Source of the DNA: Bacteroidales bacterium
Lineage (GTDB): Bacteria > Bacteroidota > Bacteroidia > Bacteroidales > F082
NCBI GenBank assembly: GCA_017395365.1
Contig: JAFPUN010000022.1
Location: forward strand, 1 to 64,000
DNA: 64,000 bases
Reading direction: 5' to 3'
Shown here: positions 33,007-42,109 of the stretch, in pieces
Layout of the letters: every line of letters begins with the position of its first letter
Numbering within the stretch: position 1 is the stretch's first letter
Position numbers and translations under genes: made by a program
The notes under the pieces: model-generated
Database searches by the model: none
Seen by the model: the letters and a program-made list of their open reading frames with translations, nothing else
What the model was told of the DNA's origin: nothing

Positions 33007-35642
33007 GAACCCCTTTTAAACAGAAACGCTTCCTCTTCCTGGCCGCCTTCTTGGCTATCGTGGTGCCGCTTTTTGCCATCTCTTATGGGCACAACCTCAA
33101 CCGTACCCTGCGAGTGCTGCGCAATGAGTTGGAATCCGACCACCGTCAGATCGACAAGAACCGTGAACGCCTTACCGAGGACTATGAGAAGCAGCGCCAA
33201 AAGATGATTGACGTGATGAAGCAGTGCGACGAACTTTCGCTGATGCTGTATTCACAGAAGCAAGGTTTTACTTTTGATGTGAGCTATGCCTTGCAGAAGG
33301 TCGCAGAGAAATATAACGAGTTCAACCAGGACCGCGGTCCATTCGACCGTATCGTGGGTAACCTTAACGTGGAGATGGAACGCCATGCCCGTCTCATCGA
33401 GTCGCTGCGACGTCTCCCTCCCGAACTCGACACCATCGTTGGGGTGCCTGACAGCCTGCTGATCCATTACGACAGCCTCAACCCGTTGTATTTCAGCGTG
33501 GCGCATCTCGAGCTGGATGAGGAAGTCAAGGCCATGGCCGACTCGCTCTCCATGATACCTTTCGTGCTTGACCAACAAGGCGAGGCCGACCGCGAACAGT
33601 GTATCTTCTATGCCGGCGAACTGCTTAAGATGTATGCCGAGACCAAAGCCGTTGTGGTGGCCGACAGCATCCACTACTATGAGACTTTCTTGCGCCTGAA
33701 GGAGACCTATGACTATGCACACGATTACTACCAAGTGCTGCAAAACCGTATCTTTGTGGAGGGACAGACCCCGTGGTATGCCATCTTGAAGCGTCCGGGC
33801 TATTATTGGAGACAAGCCATGGAAGATGCGGGTGAGAAATATGACAATACTTCATTGTCTTCATTATTCAAAAAGGGTAGTCTCGAACGCTCGTCCGACA
33901 CGGGTTGGGAGTATTCGCTCCAAGTGTTCATCATCGTCCTGTTTGTCATCGAACTGCTGGCCATCTGGCTTGTGGTCTCGCTGCTGCTCATCCCCGTGTT
34001 CCGTTATGTCAAGCCGCTGAAGGATGTCGTAGTCAAGGAGCATCGGCGTTACATCTCGCTGCTGATTGCTATCCTTATTACTATCATTGTGAATTCGTTT
34101 ATCGGTGGTGACGGCTTGCTCCATATCGCTGCCAGCCTCACCAAAACCTTCTTGTGGCTGTTGGCGGCTATCCTCCTCGCATTGCTTTTGAGGCTGAAAC
34201 CCAAACAGGTGAAATATGGTGTCAGGCTATATCTGCCCACCTTCTGTATGGCATTGGCAGTCATCGGTTTCCGTGTGGTATTCATGCCCAATACGCTGAT
34301 GAATTTCATCTTCCCGCCCGTGCTGGTGGCCTTCTTTGTGTGGCAGCTCTTCGCTTGTCTGCGCAACGCCAAGAAAGTCAATCGCATCGACCGTTTCCTA
34401 GGTTGGTTCTCGTTGGCGGTGACCGGTGGGGCTTTGGGTGTGGCCATCGCTGGATACATCTTTGCCTCGCTGCTCATCTTGGTGTGGTGGTACTTCCAGT
34501 TGGCCACCATCCATGCCATTTATACCATCCTCAAACTTATCGTGCAATACCGTAAGAAACGGATGAAACCCCGCATCAATGACTACCGCTCGCGGATCAA
34601 CTTCATCACAGGTCCGGGCAAGGAGACTTTGATGTTCGGTGCTACCTGGTTCTACGACTTGGTCAAGGATGTGGTGCTACCCGTGATGGGGCTGCTGTCG
34701 ATCCCGTTCTGCCTCCATCTGGCCTTGGATGTGTTCGACTTCGAGGATTTGTACAACAACATCTATCACCACAACTTCGTCCAGTTGGTCAATGACAGTG
34801 GTGCGGATACCTTCAGGCTTTCGTTCCATGGAATCCTCATCCTCATCTGCCTGTTCTTCGTGTTTCGCTATATCAACCGAGCCTTGCATGCCATCTGGCA
34901 GCAAGTCCGTTATGCAATCTTCATGAAGAAACACAACCGCAAGACCATCCGCAACAACGAAATCAACCTTTCGCTGGGCAACAGCATCATCAGCGTTTTG
35001 GTTTGGTTTACCTATGTCGTCGTCATTGTCTTGACGCTACATATCCCGACCAGTTCGTTGAGTCTTGTGGCTGGCGGTCTCTCCGCTGGTATTGGCTTCG
35101 CCCTCAAGGATACACTGAACAACTTCATCTATGGCATCCAGCTGATGTCGGGCCGCCTGCGTATCGGCGACTGGATCGTCTGTGACGGTATTCGTGGTAA
35201 GGTCACCCACATAGGTTACCAAAGCACGGAGATTGAGACCATCGATGGGGCAGAGATGTCGTTCCTTAACGCCACGCTGTTTGCCAAGAACTTCAGTAAC
35301 CTCACGCGCAACCATGGTTATGAGTTCGTAAAGATTACCGTTGGCGTGGCCTATGGCACCGACATCCAGCGTGTGCGTGAATTGCTGGGAGAAGCTTTGC
35401 AGACGCTGCAAGACAAAGATGCCTTTGGTCGCGACATCGTGGACTCGAAGCGAGGTATCACCGTCTCGTTGGAGGAGATGGACGACAGCGCGGTCACCCT
35501 TGCCGTGAAGCAGCAGGTGCTTGTGGCCGAGCGTGTGGGCTATATAGACCGTGCAAAAGAGTTGATCTACAATACTTTGAATGAAAACGGTATCTCGATT
35601 CCTTTCCCGCAATGCGATGTACATCTGGTTCAGGAAGAATAA
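33003..35642 (+). CDS. Large MscS-family mechanosensitive channel
   Basis: 879 residues from ATG 33003, overlapping the pyrG stop by four bases. A signal or first membrane helix is followed by a ~290-residue periplasmic helical part (coiled-coil-like to about residue 60), a set of membrane helices, and the MscS core at the C-terminus: LVAGGLSAGIGFALKDTLNN forms the pore helix, then RLRIGDWIVCDGIRGKVTHI the beta domain. The size is like MscK/MscM rather than MscS. It should open on membrane tension and release solutes. Confidence 0.9.
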   Translation: MRTPFKQKRFLFLAAFLAIVVPLFAISYGHNLNRTLRVLRNELESDHRQIDKNRERLTEDYEKQRQKMIDVMKQCDELSLMLYSQKQGFTFDVSYALQKVAEKYNEFNQDRGPFDRIVGNLNVEMERHARLIESLRRLPPELDTIVGVPDSLLIHYDSLNPLYFSVAHLELDEEVKAMADSLSMIPFVLDQQGEADREQCIFYAGELLKMYAETKAVVVADSIHYYETFLRLKETYDYAHDYYQVLQNRIFVEGQTPWYAILKRPGYYWRQAMEDAGEKYDNTSLSSLFKKGSLERSSDTGWEYSLQVFIIVLFVIELLAIWLVVSLLLIPVFRYVKPLKDVVVKEHRRYISLLIAILITIIVNSFIGGDGLLHIAASLTKTFLWLLAAILLALLLRLKPKQVKYGVRLYLPTFCMALAVIGFRVVFMPNTLMNFIFPPVLVAFFVWQLFACLRNAKKVNRIDRFLGWFSLAVTGGALGVAIAGYIFASLLILVWWYFQLATIHAIYTILKLIVQYRKKRMKPRINDYRSRINFITGPGKETLMFGATWFYDLVKDVVLPVMGLLSIPFCLHLALDVFDFEDLYNNIYHHNFVQLVNDSGADTFRLSFHGILILICLFFVFRYINRALHAIWQQVRYAIFMKKHNRKTIRNNEINLSLGNSIISVLVWFTYVVVIVLTLHIPTSSLSLVAGGLSAGIGFALKDTLNNFIYGIQLMSGRLRIGDWIVCDGIRGKVTHIGYQSTEIETIDGAEMSFLNATLFAKNFSNLTRNHGYEFVKITVGVAYGTDIQRVRELLGEALQTLQDKDAFGRDIVDSKRGITVSLEEMDDSAVTLAVKQQVLVAERVGYIDRAKELIYNTLNENGISIPFPQCDVHLVQEE

Positions 35643-35702
35643 GATGATTGTAAAACAATCAGACGAGAAGTGTCAGTTGAAATAAAAGATAATATACTTG
35701 TA

Positions 35703-35848
35703 ACCATGACCAATGACTATGACCATGACTGCATCAACCCATATTGAAAGCCATAGAAAGCGTGTTGAAGACACGCCATCCTATTTACTCCACATGCAGT
35801 GTGGGGGTTGTCAAAATCATAGTCATGGTCATGGTCATAATCCGTAAA
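35703..35848 (+). repeat. Imperfect palindrome of ATGACC/ATGACT words
   Basis: One flank (35703-35730) reads CCATGACCAATGACTATGAC, then CATGACT; the other (35817-35842) reads TCATAGTCATGGTCATGGTC, then ATAATC, on the same strand, largely the inverse complement. The 86 bases between contain no gene. It lies in the gap between the mscS-like gene and the next gene. Confidence 0.65.
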
Positions 35849-35899
35849 TCAAAAGAACTTGCAGTTTAGTATTGAACAAAAAAGAAACTCTAAAACCCC

Positions 35900-36997
35900 A
35901 TGAATATGAAAAAGTTACTTTTGTTATTGCCCATGATGGCATTTGCCATTGGACTATCGGCCCAGAAAAATGTGCCGCTTGACCAGATTCGCGATGGTTG
36001 GCAATCGAAGAATCTCGAGGTGAATGTGAATGGCACACAGCAGGCCAATATCCTGCAATTGGTCGCCGCCTTCCAGCAAGGATGGCCTACCTATTCGGGT
36101 GGTGAACTGTTGAAGTTTGCAAAGTCCCAGGAAAAGTATGACAATACCGATAAGGTGGTCGACTTGAAGAATGGTTTCGTGAGGTATTCGGAGGACGATC
36201 CCGAAGCGGAATCCGACGAGTATCTGGAGGCTTGCGTGTGGAACCGTAAAAACGGCCACAAGCTTTTGGCCATTACCATGTTTCATATGACACCGTCGGA
36301 ATTGGTGCTGATTTGTTTCTATGACTACGACCCGGCGACGCAAACACTAAAGCCCGAAAAGAGTCTCGCCAACTTGTTCACGCCCTCGTTCCCTAGCTAT
36401 CGTTATAGGGCGTGGCTACCCCAAAAAGGCAAGAACCTCGTTGTGGAGGAATTCTTCGGAGCCATTACCATTAAGCATACTTATGGCTGGGATGGAATGC
36501 AACCGACAAATCCTCAAGTCACCATTGACCGGTTGGGCGAATGCCAAGCCCTGTTTAACGAGGATTATTATGGCAATTTTAGCGCCCAGTTCTCCCAATA
36601 TGCCATGATGGACATCGACCATGACGGAGTGCCGGAGTTGTTGTTGCAATCTGAAGATGAGTCCACTCGTGCTGCTTATAGCGTAGCACTGACCATCAAT
36701 TTACTTGCGGGTGAAAACGGCGTGCGTTTCTTGTCGTTTTACAAAAACGCTGTATGCCACTCTGGCAGCTGTGGTGCTTTATGCCTGTCGAGCGTTTATG
36801 TCTTGTTGAGTGAGAGTTCTCCCAAGTCCTATCTCCGTGACGAGTCGGAATGGGATTACCAGCTTGATGATTACGGCGAAAGCGTTTACACCTTGGATGG
36901 AACGGAGATTTCGAAGGAAGAGGGCGAAGCGATAGTTCGTCAGTTGGGAGAGTCGTACGAACCCAAGCTGAAGTGGACGAAGTTGGCGGTGGAATGA
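35900..36997 (+). CDS. Exported protein of unknown function
   Basis: 365 residues with a signal peptide ending GLSA before QKNV (alternative ATG two codons in). The mature part is mixed alpha/beta; DIDHDGVPELLL looks like the Ca-binding loop of VCBS/FG-GAP or EF-hand-like segments, and there are Cys residues in CHSGSCGALC. No family recognised with certainty. It is probably periplasmic or outer-membrane associated. The next gene starts 67 bases on with its own promoter. Confidence 0.65.
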   Translation: MNMKKLLLLLPMMAFAIGLSAQKNVPLDQIRDGWQSKNLEVNVNGTQQANILQLVAAFQQGWPTYSGGELLKFAKSQEKYDNTDKVVDLKNGFVRYSEDDPEAESDEYLEACVWNRKNGHKLLAITMFHMTPSELVLICFYDYDPATQTLKPEKSLANLFTPSFPSYRYRAWLPQKGKNLVVEEFFGAITIKHTYGWDGMQPTNPQVTIDRLGECQALFNEDYYGNFSAQFSQYAMMDIDHDGVPELLLQSEDESTRAAYSVALTINLLAGENGVRFLSFYKNAVCHSGSCGALCLSSVYVLLSESSPKSYLRDESEWDYQLDDYGESVYTLDGTEISKEEGEAIVRQLGESYEPKLKWTKLAVE

Positions 36998-37012
36998 CCT
37001 CTTGCCATTGAC

Positions 37013-37044
37013 TTTGGCAGGTAGGCGGAAAAGTTGTACTTTTG
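37013..37044 (+). promoter_or_regulatory. Bacteroidota promoter of the cyclase gene
   Basis: TTTG (37013-37016), a 20-base spacer and TACTTTTG (37037-37044), followed by the ATG 20 bases later. Confidence 0.7.
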
Positions 37045-37064
37045 CAGCCCAAATCGTTTTTGTA

Positions 37065-38072
37065 ATGAAGAAAAGCTTGATCATAATCGCTGTGACCCTA
37101 TTTTTGGCCTCTTGTGGCGAGAAACAGCCGCAAGTGACACCCACGCCGAATGAAAAGCCCAAGAAAACTGTGGCGGTGCCACAGTTCAATGCCGACTCTG
37201 CCTACCAGTATGTGGCACGCCAAACGGAGTTTGGCCCCCGTGTGCCAGAGACGCAAGCCCATGCCGACTGTGCAGCATGGCTCACCGCCCAACTGGACCA
37301 GTTTGCCGACACGGTTATCGTGCAAGATTTCCGTACGCGTCTTTTCAATGGTAAGGGTGTCGACGGACAGAATCTTGTTGGCGTTTTCAACCCGCAGGCC
37401 AAGAAACGCATCGTGCTCTGCGCCCACTGGGACTCGCGTCCTTATGCCGACCACGACCCCGAGGCGGCCAACACCCGTAAGCCTATCGACGGCGCCAACG
37501 ACGGTGCCAGTGGTGTCGGTGTGTTGCTTGAATGTGCCCGTCAGTTCAAGCTGCAGCCCTTGCCCGATAACCTCGGTGTCGACATTGTCTTCTTCGACCT
37601 TGAGGACTATGGCCCACACCAGGAGGAGGCCGAGAAGTATTATGACGACCGAGTCAACTTTTGGGCTTTGGGCTCACAACATTGGTCGAAGACTCCGCAT
37701 GTCTATGGCTACAAGGCCTATTTCGGCATCCTTTTGGACATGGTAGGTGGCGCCAACCCCAACTTCCCGAAGGAGTATTACTCGCAAGGCTATGCTGCAT
37801 GGGTGAGCAACAAGGTGTGGCGCAGGGCTGCCGATCTTGGTTATCGTGCACAGTTCACTAATGAGCTTGGAACGATGATCAGCGATGACCATATCCCCAT
37901 GAATGAAATCGCGGGCATCCCCACCATCGACATCATCGACCTGCATCCTGAGAGCAGCAATGAGTGTTTCCCAGAAGTCTGGCATACCCTGAATGACAAC
38001 CTTGAAAACATTGACAAGACCACTCTGGGCATGGTCGGCGACGTGTTGCTCCATGTGGTGTATGAGGAATAA
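37065..38072 (+). CDS. Glutaminyl-peptide cyclotransferase (M28-fold lipoprotein)
   Basis: 335 residues with lipobox LASC (Cys 17). The M28 zinc fold is seen in CAHWDSRPYADHDP and GANDGASGVGVLLECAR, the catalytic Glu region in VFFDLEDYG, and later SDDHIPMNEIAGIPTIDII with FPEVWHTLNDNLENID. The last two blocks closely follow mammalian glutaminyl cyclase (DDHIPF...; FP.VWHTMDDNEENLD) and distinguish it from aminopeptidases. It converts N-terminal Gln of exported proteins to pyroglutamate. In Bacteroidota it is thought to act just after signal-peptide removal, which fits the N-terminal Gln of many exported proteins here. The ATG at 37065 is preferred over 37002 because of the promoter. Confidence 0.88.
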   Translation: MKKSLIIIAVTLFLASCGEKQPQVTPTPNEKPKKTVAVPQFNADSAYQYVARQTEFGPRVPETQAHADCAAWLTAQLDQFADTVIVQDFRTRLFNGKGVDGQNLVGVFNPQAKKRIVLCAHWDSRPYADHDPEAANTRKPIDGANDGASGVGVLLECARQFKLQPLPDNLGVDIVFFDLEDYGPHQEEAEKYYDDRVNFWALGSQHWSKTPHVYGYKAYFGILLDMVGGANPNFPKEYYSQGYAAWVSNKVWRRAADLGYRAQFTNELGTMISDDHIPMNEIAGIPTIDIIDLHPESSNECFPEVWHTLNDNLENIDKTTLGMVGDVLLHVVYEE

Positions 38073-38106
38073 AAGGAGAAAAAAGATACGCTTTTGTAAA
38101 ATTTCC

Positions 38107-38114
38107 TAACTTTG
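38107..38114 (+). promoter_or_regulatory. Bacteroidota -7 element (TAACTTTG)
   Basis: Match to TAnnTTTG 54 bases before the small outer-membrane protein gene. Confidence 0.55.
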
Positions 38115-38168
38115 CCCCATAATAAAAGTAGAACAACTTACCTATTTATTCACTAAAACCTAACAATT

Positions 38169-38642
38169 ATGAAGAAATTATTGCTTGTCTTGGTCGCAGT
38201 CTTGGGCTTGTCCTTTGCTGCCAACGCACAAAACATCGGTGGCCGCTTCGGTGGTGTCGGTACGCCACATGCCGCCGGTTTCGGTGCCGAACTGTCTTAC
38301 CAGCATTTTGTTGCGAATGCCAACCGCCTGGAATTAGACCTCGGTTTCAGCCGTAGCAATGACAATTACATCAATTTTGCCATTGCGTACCACTGGGTAT
38401 TACCCATTGCTGGTGACTTCAGCTGGTTCATCGGTCCCGCCGTTAATCTCGGCTACTGCAACAACCATAATTTTGGATTGGCTGCTGGCGCTCAAGGCGG
38501 TGCAGAATGGAATCCGAAAAATGCGCCCATCCAATTGGCGGTGGATTTTCGTCCAGTGTATGAGTTCGTTTTACCGGAACATTGCGCCTACAATGGCTTC
38601 GGCTATGGTGTGGCCTTCAGCGTCCGTTACAGGATTCGCTAA
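38169..38642 (+). CDS. Small outer-membrane beta-barrel-like protein
   Basis: 157 residues. A signal peptide ends AANA before QNIG. The mature part shows alternating hydrophobic strands with Gly and aromatic residues (AGFGAELSYQHFV, LELDLGFSRSNDNYINFAI, YGVAFSVRYRIR) and ends in Arg rather than the usual terminal Phe. It is consistent with an eight-stranded barrel. Function unknown. It is closed by a strong terminator. Confidence 0.72.
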   Translation: MKKLLLVLVAVLGLSFAANAQNIGGRFGGVGTPHAAGFGAELSYQHFVANANRLELDLGFSRSNDNYINFAIAYHWVLPIAGDFSWFIGPAVNLGYCNNHNFGLAAGAQGGAEWNPKNAPIQLAVDFRPVYEFVLPEHCAYNGFGYGVAFSVRYRIR

Positions 38643-38660
38643 TAAGACAACATACGCATG

Positions 38661-38692
38661 AAAAAAGGCCGCGGTTACGCGGCCTTTTTTGT
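38661..38692 (+). terminator. Bidirectional Rho-independent terminator
   Basis: AAAAAAGGCCGCG (38661-38673) pairs perfectly with CGCGGCCTTTTTT (38678-38690) around GTTA, between convergent genes. Confidence 0.93.
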
Positions 38693-38693
38693 T

Positions 38694-39422
38694 TTACAAG
38701 CCTCTGATAAACTCGTCCAACTCGCGTTTCGAGGAATCGTAGGTGAACACCTCGTTCAGCAGGTAGTATTTGTTTGGGTCTACGCAATAACCATAGGCAA
38801 ACTTGGCAAGCTCCAGCTTGTTGCTCTCGAAGGAGAACAGTTTGCAGATGTCGGCGATCTGTCGGGCCGTCATCGGGTTGCTACTGATGATTTGCTTGGC
38901 GACAGTCAGTTTCGAGCTGTCGAACGATTCCTTGGAGATGAGTTGGTATGCCTCGTCATAATCACGAGGGTTCATGCCATAGGGCATAGGTGGCAAAGAA
39001 GGCTCAATGATGGGCACCTCGGGTTGCTGGACAATCAAATTCTGGATCAGTTCAGGCCTGACATGGGCTTGTGTCGTTTCCAATCCAAAGAGTTTGCCGT
39101 TTTGAATAATGCACAAGGTTTGTGGCTGGTTGAGGTCGACAAACTGTCCCACGCAATTCTGCTGTTGGTTGTCGAGCTCAACGCGGATGTAATAACTGTC
39201 GTCCACCAGGTTTTGGATGCAGATGGAGCGTGTCGGTTGCTCGTTTTGCAGCACATCATCGACATAAAGCCAGAAACGATAGTTAATGTTACGAGGTGAG
39301 ATCACGGTCAAGGAGATGTTGCCTTGATGTCCGCCGCCATGTTTGGGCCTTATCTTGATGCTTTGTGCCATGCTGGGCAAAGCCAAGAATAAAACTAGGG
39401 CAAATAATAGGTGTTTTTTCAT
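38694..39422 (-). CDS. DUF4476 domain-containing exported protein
   Basis: 242 residues. A signal peptide ends PSMA before QSIK. An N-terminal beta domain (to ~residue 95) precedes a Pro-rich linker and a helical C-terminal domain of the DUF4476 type (LTVAKQIISSNPMTARQIAD, LFSFESNKLELAKFAYGYC). The domain has no established activity. It is downstream of the PNGase-like gene on the same strand with a gap of 60 bases and could share its transcript. Confidence 0.8.
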   Translation of the reverse strand: MKKHLLFALVLFLALPSMAQSIKIRPKHGGGHQGNISLTVISPRNINYRFWLYVDDVLQNEQPTRSICIQNLVDDSYYIRVELDNQQQNCVGQFVDLNQPQTLCIIQNGKLFGLETTQAHVRPELIQNLIVQQPEVPIIEPSLPPMPYGMNPRDYDEAYQLISKESFDSSKLTVAKQIISSNPMTARQIADICKLFSFESNKLELAKFAYGYCVDPNKYYLLNEVFTYDSSKRELDEFIRGL

Positions 39423-39482
39423 AGCAATCTATTTTTCTGGTAGAGACGGTGTGCACACCGTCTCTACAATGTTATGCAATAA

Positions 39483-42026
39483 TCATTCCACGACGAGTTT
39501 TTTGGTCACCAGGCTACCACCCAGCATCTGAATGGTGTAAACGCCTGCGGGCCAACGGCTCACATCGATGGTGCGCTGGCCTTCCATGGTGAAGGTGGCC
39601 ACGATTTGTCCCTGCATGTTGAGCACCATCACGCTGACGACACCTTTATCGTAATCGGTGCGCAAAGTGACTTGTCCGTTGGCAGGGTTGGGATAGATCT
39701 CGGCATTGAAAGCAGGCTCGGCATGGGATTCATGGACGCTCATCAACAGGTTCTCATCGTTGCTGAAACTGATGATTTTGCCTGCTACGCGTAGCACTGG
39801 GTTGTCGGGTGCGGCACATTCGGTGCAGGTGACGCCGTCGACACAGTCGGGATGGTTGGGGTGGCAGAGGTCGAGATAGGTCGGGTCGAACTGGTAGAAC
39901 AACTCGGCTTGCCCGGCAGCGAGGTATTCCGTCAGGTCGAAATCCCACACCATGCCGATGCTACCGGGGCACCATCCACTGCGGTTGTAGGTCCAAGTGC
40001 CAGATTGGTCGTCACATCCTGCGGGGTTGGGTCGACAAGTGCGCCACAGGTGCTGGTCGTATTTGTTTTGCCCGTTCACCAAAATGTGGTGCGTGGCCTC
40101 GTAAAACTCTGCTGCGTTGCCCGTGTTGTTGGTGTTGTTGGTGCCACTAGTCCAATTGTGTCCTGTGGTGGTCATTTTCAGGATGGTTGCTTGCGCTTGG
40201 TCGCTGAAAGTGTAGTTGACTATGGGCACGGGTTGAAGGTTGGCATAGTCGCCGAAGGCGTAGGCGCCAAACCAGATCTCATCCACATCGGCATAGAGGT
40301 AGTCAGGGGTGCCTTTGGTGAAGCTGAAAATCAAGTTTGGATTGGAGCCACTGCCGTTCCATAACTCCATATAATACTCTATTTCCACCAAACCCTGAAG
40401 CAATGAGGTGTAGTCGCTCACTTCAACATCATCGCTACACTGCTTCCTGAAAGGGGTTATGTAGCGGAACAACTCAACCCACTCGCCGCGATAGTTTCGA
40501 ATCCTCACCCCGCCTACGCGGTCATAGGTGTCGCAGTTGCCATTCACGCAGTTATAATCAAAATGAGCAAAAATCTCATTGAAGGCACCAACATGCGAGG
40601 GGAACACATATTCACCTTTGGCACTGTGTACGGTCGGTGTACAGACGAGGTCACCGTTCATAGTCACCACATCCAGATGGCTTGCGATGTCGTTGGTCAC
40701 CTCAAATCGGTTTGTGAATATCGTCGTCTTGTTGCCGCTTTGGGTCACGCTGACGCTCATGTCGAAGTCACCAAAGCCGCTTGGCGTCCAAAAACCGTAG
40801 TAATAGCCATTGTCGGGGTCGTCGGGATAATCGGTTTGCAAAGCGATGTATTCGCCATTAATGGCAGCGTGTACATCGGTGAACTTGATGACTTCGGGAT
40901 GCTCGATATAGGCCGAAACGACGATCATGACAGGGTGTATCTCGTCCAAGTAGACCTTGGTTCCGTCGTATGGGCGGCGGATTTTCACCTCGGGGTCATA
41001 GGCATAGGGATCAACCACCTCAAAACTCTTCACCACATCGGGGGCGGGTAGCCAGTTGGCATCGCCGGCTTGGGTGGCCTTCAGTTTCACGATGCCCGTT
41101 TCACCCGTCAAAGTAAGGATGTTGCCGCTGATGGTAGCAGGACCCTCCATCATCTCGAAGGAGACGGGCAGCCCTGACGAAGCGGTGGCTTCAAGCGTAA
41201 TCGGGGCGTTGAATGTCAGTTGGTTGGGGATGTCGGCCATCTCGATGAGTTGGGCATTGCCGTCGGGCTGCTGGCGCACGAGGAGGTTATCGAAGCCGCC
41301 CGTGCCACCTTGTGAGTGGAAGAAGATACCGTCCCACACTTGGTAGTCGTTTTTGTCGCCACTGCCAGGGGTGAGGTTCATGCAGACATTGGTGCAGCCC
41401 GCCATCTGGATCCATTCGCCTTCGCAACCGGGTTTCACGAACACCGTGACGGCACCTGCGCCATCGTAAGCCGTGAAGTCGAACGACATCTTGTAACGGG
41501 TCCAGCCGCCTTCCTCGTAATCGAAGGGGATGTTGGGGCCGTCGGGCAAGCACACCTTGGCGTGGCCGCTGTCGCCCTGGCTCTTGATGAAGAGATAGAC
41601 GCCGCCGTCAGGGTCGGTCATGCCAGGCAGGATGTGGCCGTCGCCGTCGGCATCGAAGCCTACGCCGAAGAAACTGCCCCACCAGGTGCGGTTCATGTCA
41701 ATTTCAAGGTCCATGATGCCGCCGTTCTGGAAGCTGAAGTTGAAGTTGGACGAGGCTTTGCGCGTAGCCGTGCGGCCTACGCCGGAACCGCCATAGGGAT
41801 ACCAAATAGCAAGGCTCTCGTCGGGCGCCATGTCGGAGCCGCAGACATACGAAACATCGAAGTCCTGCGACGAGGTGGCGGTTTGATAGTGTGTCATCCA
41901 GCCGTCTTGTCCGTTGAGGTTTTGCGAGCCTTCGGTGAGGCTGTTGAAGTCGTAAACATATTCCACTTGGGCCGTTCCCATAGAGGCCATTAGGAACATT
42001 GCAGCGAGTAGGGCTAGCTTTTTCAT
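39483..42026 (-). CDS. T9SS-exported PNGase F-like peptide:N-glycanase
   Basis: 847 residues. Signal peptide ends MGTA before QVEY; an N-terminal lectin-like or jelly-roll part (to ~250), an Ig/Bacon-like stretch, then the two PNGase F sandwiches (about 460-600 and 600-745), and a T9SS sorting domain (from ~770, IYPNPANGQVTL to KKLVVE). Compared with Elizabethkingia PNGase F, CDTYDR corresponds to CDEWDR (catalytic Asp60), YMELW to YTETW (Glu118), and NAAEFYEATH to CAEWCFRTH (Glu206). All three acidic residues are kept, while the disulfide pair around Glu206 is not. It probably removes whole N-glycans from host or dietary glycoproteins at the cell surface. The start at 42026 fits the signal peptide. 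Confidence 0.85.
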   Translation of the reverse strand: MKKLALLAAMFLMASMGTAQVEYVYDFNSLTEGSQNLNGQDGWMTHYQTATSSQDFDVSYVCGSDMAPDESLAIWYPYGGSGVGRTATRKASSNFNFSFQNGGIMDLEIDMNRTWWGSFFGVGFDADGDGHILPGMTDPDGGVYLFIKSQGDSGHAKVCLPDGPNIPFDYEEGGWTRYKMSFDFTAYDGAGAVTVFVKPGCEGEWIQMAGCTNVCMNLTPGSGDKNDYQVWDGIFFHSQGGTGGFDNLLVRQQPDGNAQLIEMADIPNQLTFNAPITLEATASSGLPVSFEMMEGPATISGNILTLTGETGIVKLKATQAGDANWLPAPDVVKSFEVVDPYAYDPEVKIRRPYDGTKVYLDEIHPVMIVVSAYIEHPEVIKFTDVHAAINGEYIALQTDYPDDPDNGYYYGFWTPSGFGDFDMSVSVTQSGNKTTIFTNRFEVTNDIASHLDVVTMNGDLVCTPTVHSAKGEYVFPSHVGAFNEIFAHFDYNCVNGNCDTYDRVGGVRIRNYRGEWVELFRYITPFRKQCSDDVEVSDYTSLLQGLVEIEYYMELWNGSGSNPNLIFSFTKGTPDYLYADVDEIWFGAYAFGDYANLQPVPIVNYTFSDQAQATILKMTTTGHNWTSGTNNTNNTGNAAEFYEATHHILVNGQNKYDQHLWRTCRPNPAGCDDQSGTWTYNRSGWCPGSIGMVWDFDLTEYLAAGQAELFYQFDPTYLDLCHPNHPDCVDGVTCTECAAPDNPVLRVAGKIISFSNDENLLMSVHESHAEPAFNAEIYPNPANGQVTLRTDYDKGVVSVMVLNMQGQIVATFTMEGQRTIDVSRWPAGVYTIQMLGGSLVTKKLVVE

Positions 42027-42076
42027 TTGCGTTGGAGTTTTATTTGGGGACAAAAATAAAAAAAACCATGAAATAA

Positions 42077-42107
42077 TTTGCAAGTATTTGAAAATACCCT
42101 ATTTTTG
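42077..42107 (+). promoter_or_regulatory. Complete Bacteroidota promoter ahead of the truncated DUF4249 copy
   Basis: TTTG (42077-42080), a 19-base spacer and TATTTTTG (42100-42107). The fragment's ATG follows after two bases, so the transcript would be nearly leaderless for this frame. Confidence 0.75.
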
Positions 42108-42109
42108 TA

